Assembly (NCBI GenBank): GCA_041685355.1 | Contig: JAWLFY010000006.1 | Location: 1-64,000, forward strand | Origin: JAWLFY01 sp041685355 | Lineage (GTDB): Bacteria; Planctomycetota; Planctomycetia; Pirellulales; Pirellulaceae | DNA length: 64,000 bases | Reading direction: 5' to 3' | Shown here: in pieces, positions 1 through 7,344 of the stretch | Layout: each line of letters starts with the position of its first letter | How positions within the stretch are numbered: position 1 is the stretch's first letter | The notes under the pieces: model-generated | What the model was told of the DNA's origin: nothing | What the model saw: the letters and a program-made list of their open reading frames with translations, nothing else | Databases searched by the model: none | Position numbers and translations under genes: made by a program

Positions 1-18
1 GAGGACGGTGCGGTCAAT

Positions 19-47
19 AAAAAAACCGGGGTGATGTCACCCCGGTT
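19..47 (-). terminator. Rho-independent terminator of the repeat lipoprotein gene
   Basis: A perfect 11-bp inverted repeat (24-34 against 37-47) closes on a minimal loop. Read on the minus strand it is followed by a run of seven T residues (A19-A25 on the plus strand). It lies about 30 bases past the stop codon at 77, so it ends transcription of the minus-strand lipoprotein gene. Confidence 0.85.
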
Positions 48-76
48 GGCGAATCTCGACGGGCGGTAGCCGGGGC

Positions 77-376
77 TCAGTTGCCCTCGGGGGTTTCCGC
101 GCCGGTGGTGACGTTTCCGTCCGGGGTCTCGGCGCCGGTCGTGACATTGCCGTCGGGGGTTTCCGCACCGGTCGTGATGTTCGAATCGGGGGTCTCGGCG
201 CCCGTGGTGACGTTCGAGTCGGCGGGGGCGGCCGGTTCGGCCGGGGCTTCGACCGAGGTATCGGTCGAGGTATCGGTCGAGGTGTCAACGTCTTCGGCGG
301 GTGGCTGGCAACCGACGGCAACCGCGAGCAGGGAAAGGCAGGTCAAGGTTCCGAGGAAAGTTCGGATCGATTTCAT
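77..376 (-). CDS. small repeat lipoprotein
   Basis: This encodes a 99-residue predicted lipoprotein of unknown function. The N-terminus has a hydrophobic signal segment ending in a lipobox (LLAVAVGC, Cys23), so lipid anchoring in the envelope is expected. The rest is low-complexity: a Thr/Ser/Asp stretch with repeated TSTD, an Ala/Pro/Glu linker, and about four copies of an 11-residue unit (GNVTTGAETPD, 33 bp per unit) that run to the C-terminus. I chose the ATG at 376 because it places the signal peptide at the usual distance; an ATG at 394 would add six residues. The 33-bp repeats keep the frame, so copy number may vary between strains. No enzymatic domain is visible. A strong terminator follows the stop. 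Confidence 0.7.
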   Translation of the reverse strand: MKSIRTFLGTLTCLSLLAVAVGCQPPAEDVDTSTDTSTDTSVEAPAEPAAPADSNVTTGAETPDSNITTGAETPDGNVTTGAETPDGNVTTGAETPEGN

Positions 377-633
377 CTTCGTGAACGCTCTCATCGAGTG
401 AGGTATGGACTCATATCACTTTGATTATGGTGCCCCCCTCCGATGTGTCAAAGCGTGGCGACTGAGATAATCGCTATTCGTGGACGGCCGCTGGCGTCTC
501 CGAGGTCACAATCCGATCTCTCGCTGGCCACCCAGCGGGGGTTCACCGATGTAGGTTCCGGAGCGATCGGGCGCGATCGCCGCCGCGTCCCGATTCCATC
601 GGGTTTCGAGTCCCCTCATTGATTGGTGTGAAA

Positions 634-1002
634 ATGAAGACCCGCATCACGGCCGCTTTGGCGATCACCGCCTTGGCGACCCTCACGATCGCCGGCAACG
701 CTTGGTCCCAACAGCGTGAGGACTGGTCGCAGCCGTCTCAAGACACCCGATCGACGGAAGAATCCTCGGTCGTCCTCTCCCGATCGGGGTCGGGGAGCGA
801 GTCGCGTGACGCCACGACGCCGGCTTCGCTGCGGCAAGCGCGGGCGATGTACGAGGCACAGCAGCGGTTGAAGCGGATCGAGCGGAATCGCTGGATGGGA
901 CACGAGCCGCTACGGCCGAGCTTCAACGCGGTACCGATGATGACGAGCCGATACGCCCCAAACAGGGTGGTGTACATTCCGTACTACATCCGGACTCGCT
1001 AG
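634..1002 (+). CDS. small secreted protein of unknown function
   Basis: This encodes a 122-residue protein starting MKTRITAALAITALATLTIAG, a clear cleavable signal peptide (cleavage probably after NAWS, about residue 25). The mature part is polar, Gln/Ser/Arg-rich, and ends with a basic-aromatic segment (VVYIPYYIRTR). No conserved domain or catalytic motif is recognisable. The frame is open from a TTG at 619, but the ATG at 634 begins the signal sequence exactly. It lies just upstream of, and on the same strand as, another envelope-targeted gene. Function is unknown; a small periplasmic or cell-surface protein is the safest statement. Confidence 0.6.
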   Translation: MKTRITAALAITALATLTIAGNAWSQQREDWSQPSQDTRSTEESSVVLSRSGSGSESRDATTPASLRQARAMYEAQQRLKRIERNRWMGHEPLRPSFNAVPMMTSRYAPNRVVYIPYYIRTR

Positions 1003-1107
1003 TCGGACGAATTCGTCGGGATCGGCTCATGGACCGAGCGGTTCGTCGCCGATAGATGCCAACGGGGGTGGGGACGTCGCGCGGCAACCGATCCGTTGGC
1101 CGCTGCC

Positions 1108-2169
1108 GTGAAAACATGTCACCTGCTATTGCTTTGGACTTTGGTCGGAATCGCCGGCTCGGTTGGGGGCTGCGCGCTGGTTCCCGAGACCCGGTACCGC
1201 GACTCGCTGCACAACCCGTTCCCGCAGCTGGGCCGGGTCGCGGTGTTGCCGTTCTTCAATCAGAGCGACGAGCCGACCGTCAATTCGGTGAGGGTTGCCG
1301 AGAGTTATTACGCGGCGTTGCAGGCGGTCCCCGGGTTTGAGGTGTTGCCGGTCGGTGTCACTCAAACGCAGTGGGACGCCTATTCGGTCCGGTTCGGCGA
1401 ACCGCGGACGGGGGACGAGTTCCAGCGATTCGCCCAGTTCCTCGGGGTCGACGCGATCGTCGTCGGATCGGTGACCGATTTCGACGCGTACTATCCGCCC
1501 CGGGTCGGGTTGTCGGTTCATTGGTACGCGGCAAACCCCGGATTTCATCCGATCCCGGCCGGCTATGGGCTCCCGTGGGGGACCGAGGCGGAGGACCAGA
1601 TCCCTCGGCGGATCGTCCGCGAGGCGGAGTTCGAACTCGCCCGCAGCCAGTTGCGGACGCAGACGCCGCTTCCCGCGAGTGCCGCAGGGGCATCCGCGAC
1701 ACCTTCCTCGGCGACGGTTTCGAGCGACGACCGGGGCGTCGCCGCCGGGATGTCGGCTCCCACGTTGGGAGACGTCGGTGAATCGGGCGGATTCGCGGCG
1801 GAAGGTTTCGTTGATGACGCGGGGACGTTGCCGGCGGATTCGGGGACGTTGCCGGCGGATTGGCCCGACCCGACCGACTTGATCCCGGACTCGCCGTCGC
1901 CGGTCCGTCCGATAGCGCGTGTGAACCATGAGCCGGTGTTGACGCACACGCGGCTGTTCCGGGGGACCGACCCTTACGTTACGGAGAAGTTGGCCGATTA
2001 CGTCGAGACCGGCGATGACGCACGCCCGTCGGGTTGGCGAGGGTATTTGAATCGTAGCGAAGATTTCGTCCGTTTCTGTTGTCACTTGCACGTGACCGAA
2101 ATGCTCGAGTCTCGGGGCGGTCGGGACGAAAGCGACCTCATCCTGCGGTGGCCGCTCGACCGATACTGA
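1108..2169 (+). CDS. LpoB/GNA1162-like putative lipoprotein
   Basis: This encodes a 353-residue predicted lipoprotein. A GTG at 1108 gives the signal sequence MKTCHLLLLWTLVGIAGSVG with lipobox Cys22; an upstream in-frame TTG at 1096 is less natural. Residues of roughly 40-120 have the character of periplasmic lipoproteins such as LpoB or GNA1162: a strand 'RVAVLPFFNQSDE' followed by helices and 'FAQFLGVDAIVVGSVTDF'. This family assignment rests on motif resemblance only. A proline/glycine/serine-rich linker follows, containing a 24-bp in-frame duplication (GTLPADS/GTLPADW, about 1820-1862). The C-terminal 80 residues look folded, with 'VLTHTRLFRGTDPYVTEKLADYVETGDD'. An outer-membrane or periplasmic assembly role is inferred only. 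Confidence 0.65.
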   Translation: MKTCHLLLLWTLVGIAGSVGGCALVPETRYRDSLHNPFPQLGRVAVLPFFNQSDEPTVNSVRVAESYYAALQAVPGFEVLPVGVTQTQWDAYSVRFGEPRTGDEFQRFAQFLGVDAIVVGSVTDFDAYYPPRVGLSVHWYAANPGFHPIPAGYGLPWGTEAEDQIPRRIVREAEFELARSQLRTQTPLPASAAGASATPSSATVSSDDRGVAAGMSAPTLGDVGESGGFAAEGFVDDAGTLPADSGTLPADWPDPTDLIPDSPSPVRPIARVNHEPVLTHTRLFRGTDPYVTEKLADYVETGDDARPSGWRGYLNRSEDFVRFCCHLHVTEMLESRGGRDESDLILRWPLDRY

Positions 2170-2279
2170 AGCCCAGACCGGGAGGAATGATCGGTCGACC
2201 GGATCGCGTCGGGACCGTCCTCGGGACGGCGGCGTGAAACCGGCGCGCGTCGGGATCGGGCCTTTCGCGTGGGTCGGGC

Positions 2280-2555
2280 ATGGAGCAACCAAAACGGATG
2301 GCCTTCGGCATGGACAGGGAATACAACGTGTTGGCACTCGTCAAAGGTGAAGAACGATTCATCTTTCTTTTCGACGACGCCAACCGCGACGAGACCCTCC
2401 GCCAACTGGCCCGCTTCGCGGCCGACCCGGAGCTCGATTTCTCGTGGTACGACGCGGCGATGCTGAGCCAGAAGATCCGCGACGCGGTCCCCAGCGACGA
2501 CGAGTTCGCGGCGAGTCAGGAGTTCGACAGCTTGACCTTCGACGACTTTCGGTGA
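2280..2555 (+). CDS. small acidic hypothetical protein upstream of xerC
   Basis: This encodes 91 residues, acidic, with no signal peptide. The central part (EYNVLALVKGEERFIFLFDDANRDETLRQLARFAADPELDFSWYDA is a continuous stretch at residues 14-58) looks like a small alpha/beta fold, with a conserved-looking GEERFIF-FDD strand pair. The stop (2553-2555) is six bases before the GTG of the recombinase gene, so the two are probably co-transcribed. Start choice is uncertain: ATG 2280 is the longest reading, while ATG 2310 (MDREYNVL) is equally possible. I recognise no function. Tight linkage to xerC suggests, but does not show, a shared transcription unit only. Confidence 0.6.
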   Translation: MEQPKRMAFGMDREYNVLALVKGEERFIFLFDDANRDETLRQLARFAADPELDFSWYDAAMLSQKIRDAVPSDDEFAASQEFDSLTFDDFR

Positions 2556-2561
2556 GCGGAC

Positions 2562-3464
2562 GTGCGATCGACCGTCACCCGGTTCCTGCGGCACATGGCG
2601 ACTGAGCGGAACGCGTCCGAGTTAACGATCAAGGCGTACCGCGAGGACCTGTTCGGCTTGCTCGAATGGCTCGAGTCGTCGCGGGGTCACGTCCCGACGC
2701 CGGACGAGCTATCGCCCCAGGAATTGCGGGCGTACCAGGCGGCGTTGCAGCAGGCGGGATACGCACGGACGACGATCTCACGAAAGCTGGCGTCGCTGCG
2801 GAGTTTCTATCGGTTCGCGATGCGGAACGGATTGGCGACGAGCAACCCGGCGAAACCGCTGCGGAACCCGCGTCGTCATCGCAAGCTGCCGCACGTGTTG
2901 ACGAGCGACGAGGTCGGCCGTCTGTTGATCGCGCCGCCGGGCGACTCGGTCGCGGGGCTTCGCGACCGGGCGATCCTGGAAACGATCTATTCGGCCGGGC
3001 TGCGGGTGAGCGAGCTCGTAAATCTCCGAGACCAAGATGTCGATCGCGACCAACAGATTCTGCGGGTCCGCGGGAAGGGACGAAAGGAACGGCTCAGCCC
3101 GCTCGGTTCTTTCGCTTTCCGGGCGGTCGACCGCTATGTGGCGGGTCGGACCCGTGCCGCGGAAGTCGAGGCGATGAAGCGTGAGGGGCCGCTGTTCGTC
3201 AACCGTTTCGGGCGGATCCTGACGACCCGCAGCGTCGGGCGAATGTTGGACAAGTACATCGCCGCGGCGGAGCTCGATACGCGGACCAGCCCACACACGC
3301 TACGGCACAGCTTCGCGACCCATCTGCTCGACCGCGGCGCCGACATCCGCAGCGTCCAGGAGTTGCTCGGGCATAAGAACCTGACCACGACCCAGATCTA
3401 CACGCACGTCAGCGCCGCGAACCTTCGCAAGATCTACGAGCGGGCGCACCCGCGGGCCGGGTGA
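2562..3464 (+). CDS. xerC: tyrosine recombinase XerC/XerD
   Basis: This encodes a 300-residue site-specific tyrosine recombinase, the normal length for XerC/XerD, which resolve chromosome dimers at dif during division. The N-terminal SAM-like core-binding domain spans about residues 1-95. The catalytic domain shows all the expected residues: Arg148 (SAGLRVSEL), Lys172 (GKGRKE), His245 and Arg248 (HTLRHSFATHLL), His271 (LLGHKN) and nucleophile Tyr280 (TTTQIYTHV). The start is a GTG six bases after the preceding stop, consistent with translational coupling. The C-terminal motif (RSVQELLGH, then HPRA at the end) resembles XerC more than XerD, but one window cannot settle paralog identity. It is not flanked by integrative-element features, so a housekeeping role is favoured over phage integrase. 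It converges on the sulfatase gene with only 16 bases between stops. Confidence 0.92.
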   Translation: MRSTVTRFLRHMATERNASELTIKAYREDLFGLLEWLESSRGHVPTPDELSPQELRAYQAALQQAGYARTTISRKLASLRSFYRFAMRNGLATSNPAKPLRNPRRHRKLPHVLTSDEVGRLLIAPPGDSVAGLRDRAILETIYSAGLRVSELVNLRDQDVDRDQQILRVRGKGRKERLSPLGSFAFRAVDRYVAGRTRAAEVEAMKREGPLFVNRFGRILTTRSVGRMLDKYIAAAELDTRTSPHTLRHSFATHLLDRGADIRSVQELLGHKNLTTTQIYTHVSAANLRKIYERAHPRAG

Positions 3465-3480
3465 TCAAAGGGCCGAACGC

Positions 3481-5106
3481 CTACGGTTCGATCCACATCA
3501 GGTCGTCCCACCAGGGGACGTCGTTCGGTTGCGGGGGGCCTTCGCTGGTGCGGCCCGAGAGCACGATCCGGGTGATCTCCCGTTCCAATTTCTTTTCGAT
3601 CTCCGGGTTCGTCCCGAGCAGGTCTTCGGTTTCGCCGGGATCGGACGCCAAGTCATAAAGCTCGCGTCGTTGTCCCTTCCCTTCCATGATCAGCTTCCAG
3701 TTTCCGTGCCGGACGGCGAACCCGCCGCGGACGCTGTGATGGATCATCGGCGGGCGGGCCGGGTGGCCGTCGTCGCCATCGAGCAACCCTAGGAAGCTGA
3801 CGCTGTCTTCCCCGGCGTCATCGGGAAGCGTTTCCCCTAACAACTCGGCGAACGTGGCTAGCAGATCGGTTTGACAGACCGCCGCGTCGACGACCCGTCC
3901 CGGTTGGCAGCGACCGGGCCAACGGACGAAGAATGGCACGCGGTGGCCGCCTTCATAGATCGAACGCTTCCCTTCGCGATACGGGCCGTTGCTGCGGTGT
4001 CCGAACCGTTGGTCGCGTTCCACCCAAGTGTTCTCCGGGCCGTTATCGCTGGTGACGATCACGAGCGTTTCTTCCGCAATCCCGCGGCGATCCAAGACGT
4101 CCAAAATCCGCCCGATGTGCCAATCGGTTTCGATCAGGAAGTCGCCGTACGCCCCCGCCTGGCTCTGACCGCGGAACCGTTCGATCGGGATCACCGGTTT
4201 GTGGGGCGAGGTGTAGGCGAGATAGAGGAAGAACGGGGCGGGTGCGTCACGGTTGCGGTCGTCATCAGGGTCCGTGTCGAGCTCGGCATCAGGGTCGGCG
4301 TCGAGGTCGGCATCAGGGTTGGCATCGAGGTGTCGCTCGATCCGGTCGATCGCCCGGTCGGTGAACCGCGTCAGGCATTCCGCGTCGACGAAATCGGGGG
4401 CGACCTCGAGGGAGCCGCGAACGACGCCCCAGCGGTCGGTCGTCCCGGGATCGCTCGTCACTTCCTCGTAGGGAGGCATGATCCGATAGTCGTTGATCGC
4501 GATTTCGTTCGGTTTCTTCGCTGTATACCGAGTCGGGGGCACCGCCGCGTAGCGACCGTCGAACCACGCCAAGACGCCGTAGTTCATCGAGGCGGGGATT
4601 CCCCAGAAATCTTCGAACCCCTTGTCGAGCGGCATGTCGCGAACGGGCTGGCTCCAATCACGGTTTTCCCGGGTTCCGGGGAACTGCATTCCCAAGTGCC
4701 ACTTCCCGACCATCGCCGTCGAGTATCCGTGATCGCGGAGGAACGAGGCGAGGGTCACCCGGTCGTCCTCGATCAGACATTCTCGTTCGGCGCCGAACAC
4801 GCCCCGTTTGAGTTCGGTTCGCCAGCTGTAACGCCCGGTCAACAGCCCATAACGCGACGGCGTGCAGACGGTGTCGCTGCTGTGGGCGTCGGTGAACGTG
4901 ATCCCTTCGCGGGCGAGCCGGTCGAGGTTGGGCGTGGTGACTTTCGCGTCGGGGTTCAGGCAGCTCGCGTCGCCGTAGCCTTGGTCGTCGGTGTAGATCA
5001 CGATCACGTTCGGCGGGTCGTCGGCAAGGCAATCCGAGACGGTGATCGCGAGGCTCGCGAGGAGGAAGATGGGCGATCGGGGGGAGGTCGTTCGCGGGCG
5101 GAACAC
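3481..5106 (-). CDS. arylsulfatase (formylglycine-dependent sulfatase)
   Basis: This encodes a secreted type I sulfatase of about 541 residues, which hydrolyses sulfate esters on glycans or aryl substrates after its cysteine is converted to formylglycine. The start is a GTG at 5106 (another GTG at 5118 is possible), followed by a signal peptide ending near DCLA. A metal-binding motif follows (YTDDQGYGDAS, about residue 38), then the modification motif CTPSR with the key Cys at residue 81 followed by GLLTGR. Later metal/substrate motifs include GKWHLG, TSPHKP and TSDNGPEN. An odd Asp/Ala-rich insert made of near-repeats of DADPDA (about 4258-4335, 18-bp units) sits in a surface loop before FFLYLAYTSPHKP. 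It lies 92 bases downstream of a sialidase on the same strand, pointing to joint attack on sulfated, sialylated polysaccharide. The open frame extends upstream to 5574, but that part overlaps the sialidase antisense-like and is not coding. Confidence 0.9.
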   Translation of the reverse strand: MFRPRTTSPRSPIFLLASLAITVSDCLADDPPNVIVIYTDDQGYGDASCLNPDAKVTTPNLDRLAREGITFTDAHSSDTVCTPSRYGLLTGRYSWRTELKRGVFGAERECLIEDDRVTLASFLRDHGYSTAMVGKWHLGMQFPGTRENRDWSQPVRDMPLDKGFEDFWGIPASMNYGVLAWFDGRYAAVPPTRYTAKKPNEIAINDYRIMPPYEEVTSDPGTTDRWGVVRGSLEVAPDFVDAECLTRFTDRAIDRIERHLDANPDADLDADPDAELDTDPDDDRNRDAPAPFFLYLAYTSPHKPVIPIERFRGQSQAGAYGDFLIETDWHIGRILDVLDRRGIAEETLVIVTSDNGPENTWVERDQRFGHRSNGPYREGKRSIYEGGHRVPFFVRWPGRCQPGRVVDAAVCQTDLLATFAELLGETLPDDAGEDSVSFLGLLDGDDGHPARPPMIHHSVRGGFAVRHGNWKLIMEGKGQRRELYDLASDPGETEDLLGTNPEIEKKLEREITRIVLSGRTSEGPPQPNDVPWWDDLMWIEP

Positions 5107-5198
5107 GGCACACGTCACGAGGTTTGGAGGTAGGGAAGAGGGTTGGGGCAGCAAAACCGGACGGCTCGCGCCGTTCTGCTCGCGCCGTTCCGCGACGG

Positions 5199-6305
5199 TC
5201 AGAGCTTTGCGGGGTCGAGCACGACGTGTCGGATCGATCGACGTTGCCAGGTGTAGGTCACGTGCACCAAGCCGTCTTTCGCTTGGATCACGGCGGGGTA
5301 GGAGAACTCGGCGCGGCCGTCGACCTTCTCCAGCGGCATCACGGTCCGCCACCGCCGACCGTCGTCGGAAATCGCGACGTTGAGCACCTCTCGGCCGCTC
5401 CGGTCCGGGGTGCGGACCGCGTGGTTGTAGACGAGAAGTTGGCGGCCGTCGGCGAGGGTGACGGCGTCGGTCCCGGAGTTCGGGTTGGGCAGCGGGGTGG
5501 CGTTGAGCGGGCCCCATGACCTCCCGCCATCGGTCGACCAACTTTCCGCGATCACGTTCTGTCGCGTCCGACAAAGGATCTGCATGCGGCCGTCCTCGTA
5601 GGTCAAGATGCTTGGCTGGATCGCATCGAACCGCGAGGCGTCGTGGATCGGGCCGATCACCTCCCAGCTCTCGCCGAGGTCGGAGGTCCGTTCGAAGTGG
5701 ACCCGCCAGCCGTCATTTTCGGTGCTGCTGGGGCACAGCAGCGAGCCGTCGTCGAGTTCGATCGGCTTATTTTTGACCGGGCCGAGCAGTTGTCGGTTGG
5801 CTTCGGGGAGCCGGTCATCGGTGCCGAGTTTCCGCGGCGACGACCACGTCTGGCCGCCGTCGTCGGAGGTCGTCAACATGCCCCACCATTGCCGCGGGTC
5901 GAGGCCGACTTTGTAGAACAGAAGCAGCGGGCCGCGGGACGGCTGAAAAAGGACGGGGTTCCAGCAAGCGAACTCGTTCGCTTCGCCCTCCGACCCGTCG
6001 ACCACCTCGACCGGCGTCGACCACGTTCCGCCGTCGTGTCGGGAAACCCAGATTCCGACGTCGGGGTTCTTTTCGTGGCTGCCGCCGAACCAAGCCGCGA
6101 CCAGTCCGCCATCGGTTTCGACAATCGTCGACGCGTGACACTGGGGCGTTTGGCGATTCTCCAGCGGGTAGATCAGTCCCGAACGGACGATCGCCGGCGA
6201 AGTCTCGGCCGAGTCGTGTTCGCTCGCGTCTTGGGCTGAGGCGTCCCACGGCAAAGACGCGGCGAGGGGAAGGAGGGGGAGCGAAAGGCGAAGCCGAGGG
6301 TGCAT
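5199..6305 (-). CDS. secreted sialidase-family (BNR/Asp-box) glycosidase
   Basis: This encodes a 368-residue exported protein of the BNR/sialidase (exo-alpha-sialidase-like) superfamily, a six-bladed beta-propeller fold that removes terminal sialic or related acids. The ATG at 6305 begins a signal peptide (MHPRLRLSLPLLPLAASLPW, cleavage near ASAQ). At least three Asp-box motifs of the SxDxGxxW type are visible: SDDGGQTW, TSDLGESW and STDGGRSW, with a degenerate fourth (SDDGRRW). Early active-site-like segments include 'CHASTIVETDGGLVAAWFGG' and later 'GTDAVTLADGRQLLVYNH'. It is first in a probable two-gene unit with the downstream sulfatase. It diverges from the thioredoxin-fold gene across about 160 bases. 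Exact substrate is unknown, because many planctomycete members of this family are annotated sialidases without biochemical proof. Confidence 0.85.
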   Translation of the reverse strand: MHPRLRLSLPLLPLAASLPWDASAQDASEHDSAETSPAIVRSGLIYPLENRQTPQCHASTIVETDGGLVAAWFGGSHEKNPDVGIWVSRHDGGTWSTPVEVVDGSEGEANEFACWNPVLFQPSRGPLLLFYKVGLDPRQWWGMLTTSDDGGQTWSSPRKLGTDDRLPEANRQLLGPVKNKPIELDDGSLLCPSSTENDGWRVHFERTSDLGESWEVIGPIHDASRFDAIQPSILTYEDGRMQILCRTRQNVIAESWSTDGGRSWGPLNATPLPNPNSGTDAVTLADGRQLLVYNHAVRTPDRSGREVLNVAISDDGRRWRTVMPLEKVDGRAEFSYPAVIQAKDGLVHVTYTWQRRSIRHVVLDPAKL

Positions 6306-6468
6306 GTGGTGGATCCTGCGTAAATCGCATAAGTGGCCCCTCGCCGATGTCACGGCGGCGGCCCAGCGGTGGGACAAATCAGACCGGTCGTCCGGGGTGG
6401 CGTACCGTTCCGAGAAGACGGGAAGGGCCGCCGATCTCGGCCCGGTCATTGTAATGTGAGCGAGTACC

Positions 6469-7251
6469 ATGATGCGGTTGTTGGCGAGCCTGTTTTGTTG
6501 CTTGGTCGGGTTCGGGATGACGCTGGGCTTTGTGTTGTTCAGCGGCCAAATCCCGCAGTCGTACGTGGACCGCGCGATCGATCACTTACCGGCGGAACTG
6601 GTGTCGTGGGAAGGAACCGGTTTCGGTGTCGACTTCGGTGACGTTTCGATATCCGACGTGAACTGGCCGCCCCGGGTCGGCGAGACGTATCCCGATTTGA
6701 CGTTGACGGACCAATTCGGCGAGAAGGTGCGGCTTCGCGATTTCGCCGGGAAGGTGATCCTGGTCGAACTCGCCGCGGTCCCTTGCCAAGGATGTCAGGC
6801 GTTTGCCGGCGGGAACGAGCACGGAGGGTTCGGCGGGTTTGCCGCCCAATCGGGGCTCGAGTCGATCCATCAGTATGCGAAGACGTATGGCGACGTCGAT
6901 TTGGGAAAGGACCCGGAGGTCGTGTTCGTGCAGTTGCTACTTTACGGGCGCAAAATGCACAGTCCGACGGCGGAAGAGGTGGGGGGCTGGGCGTCGCATT
7001 TCCGGATGAACGAGAGCCCGAATCGAAGCGGGCGTCCGAACCAATTCGTGTTGCGGGGGACGCCCGAGTTGTTGACCGGCAACGTCCACGATCGTATCCC
7101 GGGGTTCCAATTGATCGGCCGCGATTTTGTGCTCCGCAGCGAATCGAGCGGGGCGCACCCGGAAACGGACCTGTATCAGCAATTGCTGCCGGAACTGGGG
7201 AGACTCTCGCGGGACGGGCGAGGATCCGGACACGGTTCGCGGGTTGAGTGA
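6469..7251 (+). CDS. membrane-anchored thioredoxin-fold (redoxin) protein
   Basis: This encodes 260 residues. An N-terminal hydrophobic segment (about residues 2-25) acts as membrane anchor or signal, so the rest is probably periplasmic. From residue 68 the pattern of AhpC/TlpA-like redoxins appears: 'VGETYPDLTLTDQFGEKVRLRDFAGKVILVE' followed by a CxxC at Cys106-Cys109 (VPCQGCQAF). That is the redox-active position of a thioredoxin fold. A long insertion with GGNEHGGFGGF follows the CxxC, and the segments 'VVFVQLLLYG' and 'NQFVLRGTPELL' match later strands of the fold. The likely role is thiol-disulfide exchange or cytochrome maturation in the envelope. This fits the many c-type cytochrome genes nearby but is inferred. 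ATG codons at 6469 and 6472 are both possible. Confidence 0.75.
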   Translation: MMRLLASLFCCLVGFGMTLGFVLFSGQIPQSYVDRAIDHLPAELVSWEGTGFGVDFGDVSISDVNWPPRVGETYPDLTLTDQFGEKVRLRDFAGKVILVELAAVPCQGCQAFAGGNEHGGFGGFAAQSGLESIHQYAKTYGDVDLGKDPEVVFVQLLLYGRKMHSPTAEEVGGWASHFRMNESPNRSGRPNQFVLRGTPELLTGNVHDRIPGFQLIGRDFVLRSESSGAHPETDLYQQLLPELGRLSRDGRGSGHGSRVE

Positions 7252-7280
7252 GCGGTGGCATGAAGTCACCGAGAACGTGT

Positions 7281-7344
7281 CGACCGGGATGCACCGTCAG
7301 ATCGACCGGGATGCACCGTCAGATCGACCGGGATGCACCGTCAG
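7281..7344. repeat. 22-bp tandem repeat, about 3 copies
   Basis: Three head-to-tail copies of a 22-bp unit beginning CGACCGGGATGCACCGTCAG start at 7281, 7303 and 7325, the last incomplete. The array lies between the convergent thioredoxin-fold and DUF58 genes and ends over the DUF58 stop codon. No function is evident. Confidence 0.9.

Noticed and set aside
577..625. GGGTTTCGAGTCCC as the T-arm of a tRNA
   Set aside because: The flanks do not pair as a T-stem and no anticodon arm or acceptor stem fits around it.
2562..3464. Integrase of a mobile element
   Set aside because: The protein matches XerC/XerD in length and motifs, and no attachment-site repeat, tRNA target or phage gene is near it.
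3871..5133. Long plus-strand open frame opposite the sulfatase
   Set aside because: It is an antisense shadow produced by GC-rich codon third positions, and the sulfatase on the other strand has clear family motifs.
5119..5574. N-terminal extension of the sulfatase to 5574
   Set aside because: It is Arg/Pro-rich, overlaps the sialidase coding region on the same strand in another frame, and lies upstream of a good signal peptide start.
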